A stretch of DNA of 64,000 bases from Ephemerocybe angulata (taxonomy: Eukaryota > Basidiomycota > Agaricomycetes > Agaricales > Psathyrellaceae), in the NCBI GenBank assembly GCA_013368325.1, contig JAACJK010000125.1, forward strand, positions 1 through 64,000, in the 5' to 3' direction. A model generated the notes under the pieces. The model was not told the DNA's origin and ran no database searches. It was given only the letters and a program-made list of their open reading frames with translations. Position 1 is the first letter of the stretch, and the number at the start of each line of letters is the position of its first letter. A program made the position numbers and the translations under genes. Positions 22,527 through 33,750 of the stretch are shown here, in pieces.

Positions 22527-22682
22527 GTAAGCTAGCGGGAGAGGTTGTGTTACGCACTCCGGCCTGTAGCCCCGCGTTTGCAATAACACGCGTGGGTGGC
22601 CCCTAGGCCACCTGCGCGTATTAGGTAGAAGCGAACGCGGGGCTACAGGCCGGAGAGCGTCACCTGCAGACCGCTAGCTTAC
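22527..22682. repeat. Fold-back (inverted repeat) element, 156 bp
   Basis: Outer arms gtaagctagcgg / ccgctagcttac, inner arms ccggcctgtagccccgcgtt / its near complement at about 22633-22653, and an apex ggtggcccctaggccacct around 22595-22612. The whole forms one imperfect hairpin. The apex is shared with the element at 23380-23481. Confidence 0.75.
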
Positions 22683-23379
22683 CGCGGATGGGATGGTAGA
22701 GGATCAGCTGCTTCTCAGATAGTGCTCGTTCACTTTAGTCAGAAGCTGAACTGAATCGACGGCACCCTCATATACTTTTTTTCAGGAAGCAGTATATAAT
22801 CTCGTTCAGAGGAGGTGGCTGCAAACCTAGCGCTTGACTGTTTATATTAATATACCGCTCGTTCTGCCTGCGGTCGTCAGCTACGCACTATATCTCACAG
22901 CGGACGTGCGATATCGAACCCCAGGTATCACAGGCAAGACTCAGATCCGCCCTTCGTTCCGGGTATCATTGGTTCGATCTAGAAAGTGCCTTGAAGTAAA
23001 TCTAGGACTGGAAACAAGGTAAGAAAGTGATGGGAGCCTTCAAACGGTGGCTGCTACTACTATCCCGTTAGGTATCGTGCAGTTGTGCTGTGGTTGCCCC
23101 TTGTGCCCAGCACTGGCCTGACCTGAATGAGTAGAATGGGTGTTTAACGGGCGCTTGATCAAGCGCCGGCTCCTTTTGACAGTCATCCAACGGTCTCAAA
23201 GTGGCGGACGGAAACGGACTCGTAACCTGCCATGCTTGCATGGCCACTACACAAGTACTATCCGTCCACTTCATGGACAGGTTCGCACGAAGCAGCTGCC
23301 TGTTCGAGATCTCGCATGTGGTCTAAATATGTGTTACTCTAGTCAGCTGCGGTCGTCCATTGGATGCGGTTGTGGTGCA

Positions 23380-23481
23380 CTCTGAGGGCGAGCCCTCGCA
23401 TTCGCGTCGATGCGGGCAGGTGGCCCAGTGGCCACCTGCACGAATATACCTCTACGCGAATGCGAAGGATCGCCTTCAGAG
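23380..23481. repeat. Fold-back (inverted repeat) element, about 102 bp
   Basis: Arms ctctgagggcgagccctcgc / complement at 23462-23481, arm segment cattcgcgt / acgcgaatg, and an apex gcaggtggcccagtggccacctgc at 23416-23439 that is almost perfectly palindromic. Its apex closely matches that of the 22527-22682 element, so both probably belong to one small non-autonomous family. Confidence 0.75.
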
Positions 23482-25055
23482 CGTATCCTACCGATCCTAT
23501 GGGACGCTGCTGCTGGTAAGGAGGGAACACTTACTTGATTTCTCGAATAACACAATCATGGGTATTCCCTTTGACAAGAGGGCAGTCGAAAGTAGGAGGG
23601 TTCGCTGACGTGGTGGTTATTCAGTATGTGCTGGCTTCTGCTCCCGCCCGCCCACTGGGGGTGACTATGCTCTTATGGCAAATCGACTCGGAAAAAAACC
23701 GTCTGGCATATCGCGGCACATTCTCATAGCCTCACCTTCTCCGTGGCTCGTTTATCATCTGTAGGAGGACAGTCCCCTTGGAATCTCAATATGGGATACA
23801 AACCTTAGAGGTCCACTCCTCCGACCTTAAGTTCGGCGTCATATCGGATCGCTTTACATTATGGCATATAGCATATAGAACTTTGGAACATGAACAGAGC
23901 GCAAGCGCAAGTCAATAGTAGTACACCTTACACGATCAGCTCCAGAGAGACCGTCAATAAACCTTCTCCCAGCCCTGTTTCACTACTTCAGTTGGTACGG
24001 GAAGATATGCACAGTGCCTGCAGCGGATGCGGCGTTGAAGTGACAGAGTGCATCCTCCATCGTGTTGGTTCTGATCCTGTGAGCACCCTTAGATTGGTGG
24101 ACGAACATGTCCGCGATAGACTAATACCAAGTGAGGTGTTAGCAGCTGCATTCGGTGGTGGCGTGGTGTGTCCTTACGCTATTGGTAAATATCCCTATCC
24201 CACCAGTTCCGGCAGTTACTACATAGAAAACATCTCGGGGAACAGTGATAGAGTTCCTGGCTTTGCAGGCACCGCATGTCGCGGTAATCTGGTCCTTTGG
24301 ACCGCCTGATCTCTCTAAATCGAGGAATTCCCCTGTAACATGGAGGTGGGCATTGGTACTGGCAGGTCGGATGGTATCCGTGGATGCGTCTTGAGGCATA
24401 ATGTCATCAGTAGGTCATTGTGCATGCCGGTTGATCTCACCTTTAGCTAGGGGTCTAGAAGCTGGCACAGAGGAGAATTCAGACATTGTAAGTGCTAATT
24501 GGAAGGCGAGGGAGAGGAAATTCAGGATGTAGGAAAGTGAAGACTTCCAGAGAACGGAAGAGCCTTTTATCTTGCTTTGGGTCCTCAGTGACCGCATCGT
24601 CGCAGCAGAGACGGCTCGAGACAGCACGTACTATTAGGGCTCTACAGAGATGTGAAACAAGGACGCCACAGTTTGAGCTCTCTTCGCAGTGGAGCCAGCG
24701 GCTCGGCCCCCTGTTCTGCCCACTCTTAGGCCTCCCCGTATTGCGAGTGCGCTGAGAGTGCGTTAAGTAATATAAAGTAATGCAAGTCCGACATCCAGGT
24801 ATCGTACTTGCCCGAGGCAATCGCATTTAGGTTAGTGGCAGGAGCATCTTCAGTATGAGGACTCTAAGCCCTAATAGCGCTTAACCTTCAGCTTGCACCC
24901 TATCTCTCGGGCATTCGAGCGATAGCAGGATGGGAAACGGATACTGCCATTCGACCTTGATTTGACCCCTCTCAGCACTTGTCCGGGTCACTGTTCGGTA
25001 CAATGACTGTGGCAGTACAATGACGCCATTTGATTATGGAGCTGGGCGTCTACTG

Positions 25056-25065
25056 TATATATAAG
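25056..25065 (+). promoter_or_regulatory. TATA box for the retropepsin gene
   Basis: TATATATAAG, 78-87 bases upstream of the ATG at 25143, a normal distance for a fungal core promoter. Confidence 0.45.
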
Positions 25066-25142
25066 CCTTCTGGGCAGTCTTAAAGTACTCTAGGGTATCG
25101 TATTCTGATAGCCATAGCATACTCTAACACTCTCAATAATCC

Positions 25143-25820
25143 ATGTTCAAGCAGATATTTGGTGAGCCTTCTCGAATAACGTAGCAGACGGTTGCCTGGT
25201 CCATCTAATCGCACCCGTTTCAAATAGCACCTATGATATTCGCTGAATATCGAAGTAAGAAGAGGTCGCCTCCTCAGGCATTATCGGGTGAACACAACCC
25301 ATGTTTAGGCTCATTGAAGAGTCTCTGGAAGGCTTGGACTACCTGCGTGCACGATGCATGCCTGAGAATCATGAAGGATGAGGGTTCGCCGATATTACCT
25401 CTCCAGTTAAACAGTATCGGCCTGTCCCCGTTTACGATACCTGTCCACCTGCGCGAGAGCGATGAAGGTTTACCCATCGAAACAAGTGCGGTCGTCGACA
25501 GCGGAGCAGGCTCGAAAGCCTACATTGATGAGTTTTTTGTTGAACAGCACAGGCTGACCCGGTATAGGTTGGCCATCTGGCTGGACGTCTACAACGTGGA
25601 CGGTACACTCAATTCGTTGGGAACTATAAAGCACTACGTATATCTTCTCGTGTCAATAGATGAACATAGCGAACCATTGCAGTGCCTGGTAGCTAATCTG
25701 GGGCATAACACTCTGATACTCGGACATGACTGGCTCAGGTATCATAATCCTTGTATTGACTGGGAAGCTGGAGAAGTCTCGCTGGAGCGGTGCCCTTCTG
25801 AATGCCATATGTTAATGTAA
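25143..25820 (+). CDS. Stand-alone Ty3/gypsy-type aspartic protease (retropepsin-like), 203 aa
   Basis: Two exons, 25143-25161 and 25228-25820, give 204 codons in frame. The protein is a single retropepsin domain as found in Ty3/gypsy Pol. The catalytic motif VVDSGAG lies at residues 95-101, and the helix segment YIDEFFVEQHRL follows. Next come the strands YNVDGTLNSLGTIKHYV and the conserved block LILGHDWLRYHNPCIDW, then the linker VSLERCPSEC. No Gag, reverse transcriptase, RNase H or integrase sequence follows. The short intron and the TATA box in front suggest a host-type gene. It is either a domesticated protease or a trimmed retrotransposon fragment; the intact active site and frame favour some constraint. 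The start in exon 1 is less certain than the domain. Confidence 0.75.
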
Positions 25821-28800
25821 TATAGCACACGGGTTGATCTTTCTAATAGCATCGCTATCTACAGAACTATATGGACCTCGATATGACTGCCACTTTGGTA
25901 CTGGTCATCGACCTAACCCATATTTCCTTCAGCACCAACCGTCCGGGAATGTACTGTCGGAATCGCAGATGACTTAAGGTTAGGTGCTTGGTGGTATAGT
26001 ATGTCTCCAGTGGAGGACATCGTACCTGGTGACGAACGATCTCCGGGCGACGTTGGCGGGAGCACTTCTGCTTCCTCTTGGTGCTTGGACATTCGTTCTA
26101 AGGCACAGATTGATCTAGTGGCAATGGAGGAAGTATGGCACATGTCGCCATCCCCTCATGAACATGCTTGAAATACGTAGGCTTCCAAAGTTTGCATCGT
26201 GACCTTTCTATGCGGGCGTAGTGGCCACTGCCAAGCGTGGCGACGTGTGCTAGGGAAAGGGTGAGGTGGATCTAGATCACGGTCGCTGGAGATCGACCGT
26301 ACCCAATCGCCCTCCGATGGGTACTTGCCTGTGACTCACTTGGTCAGGTGTGGTGTTTAGAGCTGTATTTGAAGGAGGATGAGGAGTGAGCGGACGACCG
26401 GTCCAGATGGTAGGTTGCTGTATGTCGCTCACCCTTCGTATGGGACCATATCTCAATGGGCAGAACGCCAAAATCGTAAGGGCGGCCACGAGCTTGTGAG
26501 GTGATCATTCAGGTAATAGTCCATTTTCAGGCTTTGAAGTGTCAGCGAACGGTGAGATTCTGAGGACCTAGAGGTGGGAGGCATGAGTTTAGCAATTCAA
26601 ACTATCCTGAGCCAGGATCGCACATCAGGAGCTACCGGGTCGAGGACAGCGATTAGGATACGCACCACAGAACCAGGCACCCGTGTTCTGCTCCACGAAA
26701 CCCGGAGCTACAGTCAAGGGTGAATCAACACAGCATGACCCTCTATAGGTTGACCAGCGGCGAAGGAAGGTTATTGCGTAGCCAGAAAGGCGTGACATGA
26801 GAAGGTCTGTCCCTTATATTTGAGGGGTCTTGCTTCTATAAAGGTAATTAACCACTGAGCGCAGTGAGCGGGGCAGAAACAGAATACAAGGCGGAGAATG
26901 AGACGGCATACCCTGACTAGGGAGTACGAGAGCCACACTCTACAAAACGGCCAGATGCGCTCCTGTGGTAACTTATGTATGGGTGACGGTGGATGAGGAA
27001 GCTGTTAAGCTGGGAATGGAGCCAGTTAGAACTGAAGGTGGGAGCTAGCGGAATGGGAAAGCCTACCCCCTCTCCTCCCGTCAGGTCCAAGGTATTGCAT
27101 GTGGCTCCAAGATCATGCTTTAGGAGCGGTGTAGTCGAAGGGATATGCACTTCGAAGGTAGCGGCAACCGCTGGGTTTTGCTATGTGGGGGTGGTGTGAT
27201 CGTGCGCTCACCTGTGTAGAGGTAAGGGGTGGGCGGGATCCAGACATGGACTTCACTGTAATTCTGATACCTAGCCAGATAGCCCAATGTTACCCATACG
27301 GTATGACACTCATAGGGTGGACGCTCGAGATTTGTGGTTTGCACCGGCGAGTCACAATGCAGGAGGAATGCTGAGGTTCGAAGGCCAAAGTAAGGCTGCA
27401 GACCTCATCACTCGGATCATTGTGATGCCGTGCTTGGTCGGCCAGGGGCCTGAAGGTTCAGGTTGATCGTTACCTTCCATCATCCAACACATTCACCACC
27501 ATGCCTGTCTCTATCGTCTATTCTGTTTAGCATTATCGTCCTCCGACCTTTGTGGCTGACTGTGCTCGAGTCCAACTTACAGTTCGTGTATCGTAAGTCT
27601 CTCCTTTCCGACAAGCTCGTCTCTCCTCTGTCAGCCCAGATCCCATGTGCATTGGCATCTTTTCGGTCTCGACGTTTGATTTCTAGACCCTTTTCTGTCT
27701 CTGGAGTGCTTCCGCCTACTTCACTAAGGCGGTAGGGTTCGACAGACGCAAGATCGCGCGAGCGCCCGTTACTATCAGGCTGCCTCATCACAGTACTTTC
27801 CGTATTATGAGGACTGAGCTATTTAACCTGCACCGGCTCCCGTTGCTATCAACGATTTAGAAGACCCACCTATCTTCATCTCGTTGTGACGAGGTGTGCA
27901 CTTAGTCACCTCTGCTATCTAGCGCACGCTGTCCGTCCTCGCTTCTGAGTCTTTGAGCTGATCAGCCTGGGGTGCAGCGATCATCATCTTCAACCATTAC
28001 ATCCTCGGTTCATGTGTACGGCGCATGGCCACCACCACTACATGGCAACCTCCAGTCCCAGTCTAGTACCGCACGCCAGCACCTCCCCAGGTTTGGACGA
28101 AGGCAGTTCGGACCTCTAACAGCCATATGATTCATATAGAAGAACTATCACATCATCGCTCTAAAGGCGAAGTCTACCTCCACCACACATTGGGCTTTCC
28201 GCCCTTGATACATGCCCGTCTACAGCTACCTCTGCATCCTCGTGTCGAGCAGCATTTACCGCTCCCATTTACATCCACCGCGGGCTCCAGGTTGTCGCGT
28301 TCTTTCAGGTGACGCCCAAACCAGCCTACATCATATAGTGTCTCCTTACATCCGGCAAGACGACCACCTCCAGGAGCAAGTCCCAGTGTCAAAGCCACTT
28401 TTATGGCTAAAGAAGCGTAGTACGAGCTATCGACAGTCGGTTGACTCGCTACATGACCACCACTGACTTGTATGAAGACACAACAAACCCATCCCTGCCA
28501 GGCTGAGAATGGCCCACGCATCCAACGGAGGAGGAGCACCGAGTTTCGTTTAAGCTACAGGTATGCTTAAGTCAAATTACCTTGGTCTCCTTATTGACTT
28601 ATAGGCCAGCTTCGCATTATCTATTTCCCTACGTCTCTATTTAGCGTCGGTCTTCGCACCCTATCCTTGTGGCATCTCACCATACCTTATGGTACATATC
28701 CACCATGTGCACCACCCTTCTGGCAACTCAGGCGCAGCTCAGCATTTCATTGGCAAGAATAAGTTTGTGCTCAAATTATCTATGATCTCATCGTTTTCCG

Positions 28801-29026
28801 CAAGCCTTCCAGCAGGGCGGATATCGATGATATCATCGATTTGGCGAATGCCTGTTGTTCAAAATAGGCGAATAGCCATGTGTTGTTTGATCGAGCGGCA
28901 CCCGGCAACCGCTTTTTTCTTAAACCTTAAAACACAAACGCCGCCACCCACAACTCCTTTCTAGGGAACCACCGCGCTTTCTCTTTTTTCTCTATCTCTC
29001 TGTCTTGCTCTCCCCAAATCACCTCG
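25821..29026. other. 3.2-kb region with no supportable gene
   Basis: Both strands carry only short frames without recognisable motifs or consistent splice phasing. The last 100 bases before 29027 are strongly pyrimidine-rich (cttttttctctatctctctgtc), typical of a fungal promoter/leader for the next gene. Confidence 0.5.
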
Positions 29027-32000
29027 ATGGCTGGAAATGCCGAACAGCCGAATGTCTCGACCGGGCGCAGCAAGGAATTACCGATTATTGAAAAGGTCAA
29101 GACTCACCCTCTGGTTAAGAAGGGACATAGGCATATCTATGTCGTGAAGGGATATGAAGAAGACGGTTGGATGAAGGCCGTACTGGACAACGTAGCCCCT
29201 AAGAAGTGCCCAAAGGACAGAGCAGATGCAGTTAGACAAGGTTAGTGGAGTACTCTCCAGCGTCTCTATGTGTGGTTGACACCCCTCAGGGTATCTTATC
29301 ATCAACGCAGCCGATTCGCCGGTTATTCTTTGGAGGAATATGGCAGGGAAGCAGAAGCCAGAGGACGACAAGATCGTGGTCTGGACACGCGCCGGGTGAG
29401 CTGATACATTACTGCCTCTTGGCTGCGATGTGCTTACAGGCTACGCATTAGAAAATTCATTCCAAGGAAGGAGGCTACCTTCATGAGAAACGTCCGAGAC
29501 AGGGTTCTAGGGCCACGCAGAGACGTGGGGGCAGGGAAAGCCCAATTCGACTCAACTGCGGGAGAATACGTCGGCGGTGTCGCGTTCGAACGAAACGATA
29601 TGGCCGTCAGTCTAGAGGATACCAACCGAGCGTATCCGTTGGCTACGTCTCACCAGTCTTCTCGGGGCATGAACGCACCCCACAGAGGCAGGAAAAACCT
29701 TGGGATGCCGTTGGACGATCACGGCGAATTGGTCAGGGACATTCAGAAGGTATGTCAACACTTTGCCCTAGGTGTGGCTTGAACTTATACACCTTGCGCT
29801 CTATACAGGTTGGCGCCATCGCTGGCATGGCAGGGCTGGCGGACGGGCCGGAGGGGCTGAAGGACCTGATGGATAATCGCGCGGAGTACCTCAACGTTCC
29901 TCGCGTTGGCGACCAAGTAAACTCCGCATACCCCACCTTCCAGATGAACTTGGCGTCGGCGGCGGAGCCTGACGAAGGTAACTACCTAATGTACGCATCG
30001 TCCTAAACGATTATTTAATCTTTGGATCTTTCTGCGAACGCGTTGTTCATTCTAGATATCGAGCTGTCCGCAAGCCTTGGTACCTTTGGGACATGTCATC
30101 CGGACTGTGGCGATTCTGCATCAGGGGTCTCAGCCATGACCTGTCTCACCGAACCGCACCCGGATGCTGTGGAAGACATGTTCTTCATCATGGATTTTGG
30201 CATCGCTATCATCCTCAACGAGTTTGACACCACTTTTTTCTGCGGTCTTCGTTTCCATGGAGGTACCCAGCCCCGATATGCGAGGTCAAAATCCCAGCGC
30301 AAGAACGGATACGTGTACGTTCGTATCACCCTTATCGCGTACGGGCCTGCGGGGTACTTTGATGTCCCTGCGTCGGAAGCATTCGTCGCTGTTCCTTCTA
30401 AAGAGGGTATATTGAAGATATTCCGAGAGTCAAAGGACTGGGTGTGAGTACCATACCTGATAGGAGCGCGGATATCTCTGATTTTGTCGGTTCGCAGTCA
30501 GCATGTACCGTTCGAAAGATCGTCGGCAGCCCAGGCGACCTATACCTCTGACGGAGAAAGCATTATGGACCCAGTAACGAATTTTAACTACTTCGCGCGT
30601 AGTTGCCTTCAACTCGTGGCTAATGCTGTGGAACAATTCCCCAAGCACAGGCTGGCTCGCGTCGACAAGGATCTCTTCTTGTCTTCACTGACGTTCGTTC
30701 ACGACGGGGAGCGCACAGCGGCGTCTCCTTGGCCCATGGGACCAGGCTGGTCGGGCGATGATACCAAGGTTGGGGCGCGCTACGACGCCGATCTGACGAC
30801 GATGGACCCCGCGGCGTTGCAGCGCATCTACAACGCCGACGAAGGCTCTGACTATCTCTACGGCAACAAAGCGGCCTATGACCATTCTGTGAAGTGGCAG
30901 GAGCATCACGCCTCCATGACGAAGACCATCCCGTTGTGCGTAGCGTCAGACTACAACGAGGAGCAAGAGTTGCAGGTTAAACCGATCAAGAGGCGCAGTG
31001 AGCATCTTTTCCCATCTTAAGCGCCAACACTGTCTGATTGGAGACTACGCAGGTGTGACGAAGTCGATCAGAAGTGGGAAGGCGATATCGACAGTGAAGC
31101 CCATAAAGTGTGGCACGGTTTCGGTGAAGAAGAAGAAATCGAAGAAAAGCGATTCCACCAATCCAACCACCGAAGTCAGACCGACGAAGAGGCTAAGGAG
31201 ACGTATAGCGAACCAAGGACCGTCGGGACCTGTTGCTGCGCCCAATTTTCCTCTCCCTAGCGATCCAGCAGCCACCACTGCCACTCCGGTCGTCGATCCC
31301 TCTTCGTTGTTCACCGTTCCCTCTGCTTCGTCGAAGGTTCCGATGCTGTCATGCGACGCTGTAGCTGAGGCTCTTACCATGGAGTCACTGGAGGCTGTGA
31401 TAGCGGACTTGGCCGCTCACGCGCAGGTCGCGCTCGCTTCTCCCGACAACAGCATCCCTTCAAATTTCCCTCAGGATCTGGAGATGCATCTTCGGGACAA
31501 CAGAGTCGATAGGGTTTGGAGTTTGAATAGGATGCTTGAAGGTGGTGCCTCAAGCCACCTAGTCAGGATGGTGACGTCGAGAGGTCAAAGTTTGCAAGTG
31601 GGGTGCGCATGTTGGTCATGGCTGGCAGAGACGATGAAGAACGCCTATCGATCGATGAAGGACGACACTCCTTTCTGGCTTAGCAGCCTCTCTCTCAAGG
31701 TTCACCATCTGTACACAACTTCTTCGATTGACACCCTCGACGCCGCGGACTACATCCCCCACATGAAGCGAGGCGAGCTCCAGTATACGACGGCCTCTGT
31801 TCCCTACCAAAGTCGAATCGATTCGGAAGAGAATTTCACCAGCGCTCTGCGTCCCATCCTCTTGAAATGGTTTGGGTTCCCCAGCGACGTGAAGGATATA
31901 GCCCGAGGCGCCTTCCTTCGCCTCATGGTGCTGAGATTTGGCCACGGCGTGCTGTACGTTCCGGTGGTTTGGAGCATCCACGAGCACATTGTCTCTGCTG

Positions 32001-33205
32001 TGGCTCCCAAGCATCGAAAGCTTTCAAACCGCAACACGGCCATCTGGCTCGAAGATGTGGCAACGTGCTTGGATGGGTCCAGGTACGACGGAGTGAAGGG
32101 GCAGGTGGAAACATTGGCTGGCGTTGTCGCGAAGTACACGGGCGTCCCGATAGAGTATGAGGTGATGAATGCGATGGTCCTTGGGAAGCATCAGGATGCC
32201 TCTGCGCTAGTTACACCTTCCGCTCCAGCAACCAACCCTCATGAATCGCAGCCCACATCAGAGCACTGTGAGTGTTTCTCTAATTGAGACCAGGGCGTAT
32301 TTGCTTACCGATGGACAGGGTATGATGAAGAGGCGATGGCTATCTTCTTTGACCAGATCGAGCAGTTGTTTCCTCTCATCGATTTGGGAGGTTTTCCGCC
32401 GATCAAACCTCCCGTCGGGTCCAGCAAGAAAACTAAGGCTACCTTCGCTTATCTCGACCTGGTCTTCCAGAATTCAGACAAGAAGCTCCCGTTTCGCGAC
32501 CTAGCCGAATCGAGACGCGCAATCCTGGCGCCCAACGGTCCCTATTCGCCCGTCAATCTCAGAACTAGAGCTGGCTTCTTCAGCGCCCTCGTTTATCGCG
32601 CAATCACCCATCATTCTAAATTTCTTACGGAGGCGCGGGAAGTTATGTTCGGAAACGCGGTCGATTTCAAGCAGCATGTAGGGGCCTACCGAGACGAGCC
32701 TGGATCCTACGTCTGCGACCCTTCAGCGTACGGAGCGTGGACTTGGATGTCGCCAGAAAGTGCAGATGCCTTCTGGCAAGCGACAGGGGAATCCAGATTC
32801 AACGACTGGCTGCTCGGGGAGGCGGAGAAAACGTTCGAGGAACTCATGAAGCTGTTCGTCGATTCAGCAGCTTTCCCAACCGTCGGACCTCTCATTGGCT
32901 ATCTATTGGCCGCCGACTATGCGATAGCTGGGGTGGTACCACTTCCCAGTACCGACGAGATGGGCCGAATTATCTTCCGGATCGACAAAGGGGGTATGTC
33001 TGGGCTGAACTCATTGGGGTATGTGTGCAGAACCGAGGAGGAGACTGGCAAGGCGTTCACTGACTTGTGGGGGAAGATGTGTCTCCGATTGCCCGAAGTA
33101 CGAAGGGAGGAAATTAACTTTAACGTTTTCGTTCTGGAGCACATGTTGTGCAAGTTCGGACGTTTGTCAACTAATGTATACCGCAAATTAGCAGCCTTAG
33201 GCTAA
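29027..33205 (+). CDS. Large uncharacterised protein, 1262 aa, with 2-oxoglutarate/Fe(II) oxygenase-like core
   Basis: Exons 29027-29240, 29290-29395, 29440-29749, 29809-29977, 30056-30443, 30498-30997, 31053-32267 and 32319-33205 give 1263 codons, all phases consistent. The N-terminal half has a region with VKTHPLVKKGHRHIYVVKG, a middle block RVGDQVNSAYPTFQMNLA, then a jelly-roll-like segment with CHPDCGDS (His281, Asp283), FCGLRFHGGTQP (His334) and YVRITLIAY (Arg356). His-x-Asp...His...Arg is the ligand pattern of 2-oxoglutarate oxygenases, and the spacing fits. A basic linker rich in Lys and Ser (about residues 575-600) and a helical C-terminal 650 residues follow. From memory, similar large proteins are multi-copy in Agaricomycetes. 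TET/JBP-type DNA oxygenases are expanded in these fungi, but membership is not shown here. The frame is intact. Confidence 0.75.
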
Positions 33206-33750
33206 GATGTTTAGTTGTAGAACATTATACAGCTCTTTCATAACACGGGATGCGTTCGAGATATCCATAATGTGTGCTCATTCTCTGGTGGGGACGGGTT
33301 CCAGGGTGTATTGGTCAGGACAGACCAAGCAAAGCAAGGTAATGCTATTGCAATCTGGGAGAACAGAGAAGTATAAATCAGATAGACAGGTAGCTACGGA
33401 TGAAGTATGTATATGGGAGGGAGATGGCTGAACGGCACGAGTCCAAGTAGGGCAAGCATCGATCAGTGGTGGAGGCTGGTATCGACTTAAGTATCCAACG
33501 GTATTTTACGTTACCAGCGGGGTGTTGTCAATATATCTCCGAATGTGTGCTGGGTAAGCGCTCTCCCCGGTAAACGGGGGAAATAAGGGGCGTCAGGAAA
33601 GGTCTTTATTCGGAGTACATGTTACAAACGCTGTAGCGAGCAGAACTAATAGAACAAGGGTACAGCATGGTAGGGACGATAATGGAAGATATGCATAGGG
33701 CATGGATACGTAGGAGGTGGCCAAGATGTCGGATGGTAGGTGCACAAGTC
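33206..33750. other. Convergent intergenic region, no gene seen
   Basis: 545 bases between the 3' ends of the plus-strand oxygenase-like gene and the minus-strand R1-like gene. No motif beyond a short ccccggtaaacgggg-like inverted repeat near 33567. Confidence 0.4.

Larger units (their letters stand above)
22282..25142. other. Intergenic region with two fold-back elements and unresolved coding-like fragments
   Basis: No complete gene could be built. Protein-like fragments on the plus strand occur at 22393-22464 (MDIGTNLEGTTPLL), 22909-23020 (between an acceptor and a donor), 23762-23920 (VHSSDLKFGVISDRF) and 23890-24309 (139-codon frame). They may be exons of one gene interrupted by the hairpins at 22527-22682 and 23380-23481, but phases could not be joined. 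Confidence 0.4.

Noticed and set aside
23890..24309. 139-codon plus-strand ORF as a gene
   Set aside because: The composition is partly protein-like, but no family match and no consistent exon joins were found; kept only as a fragment note.
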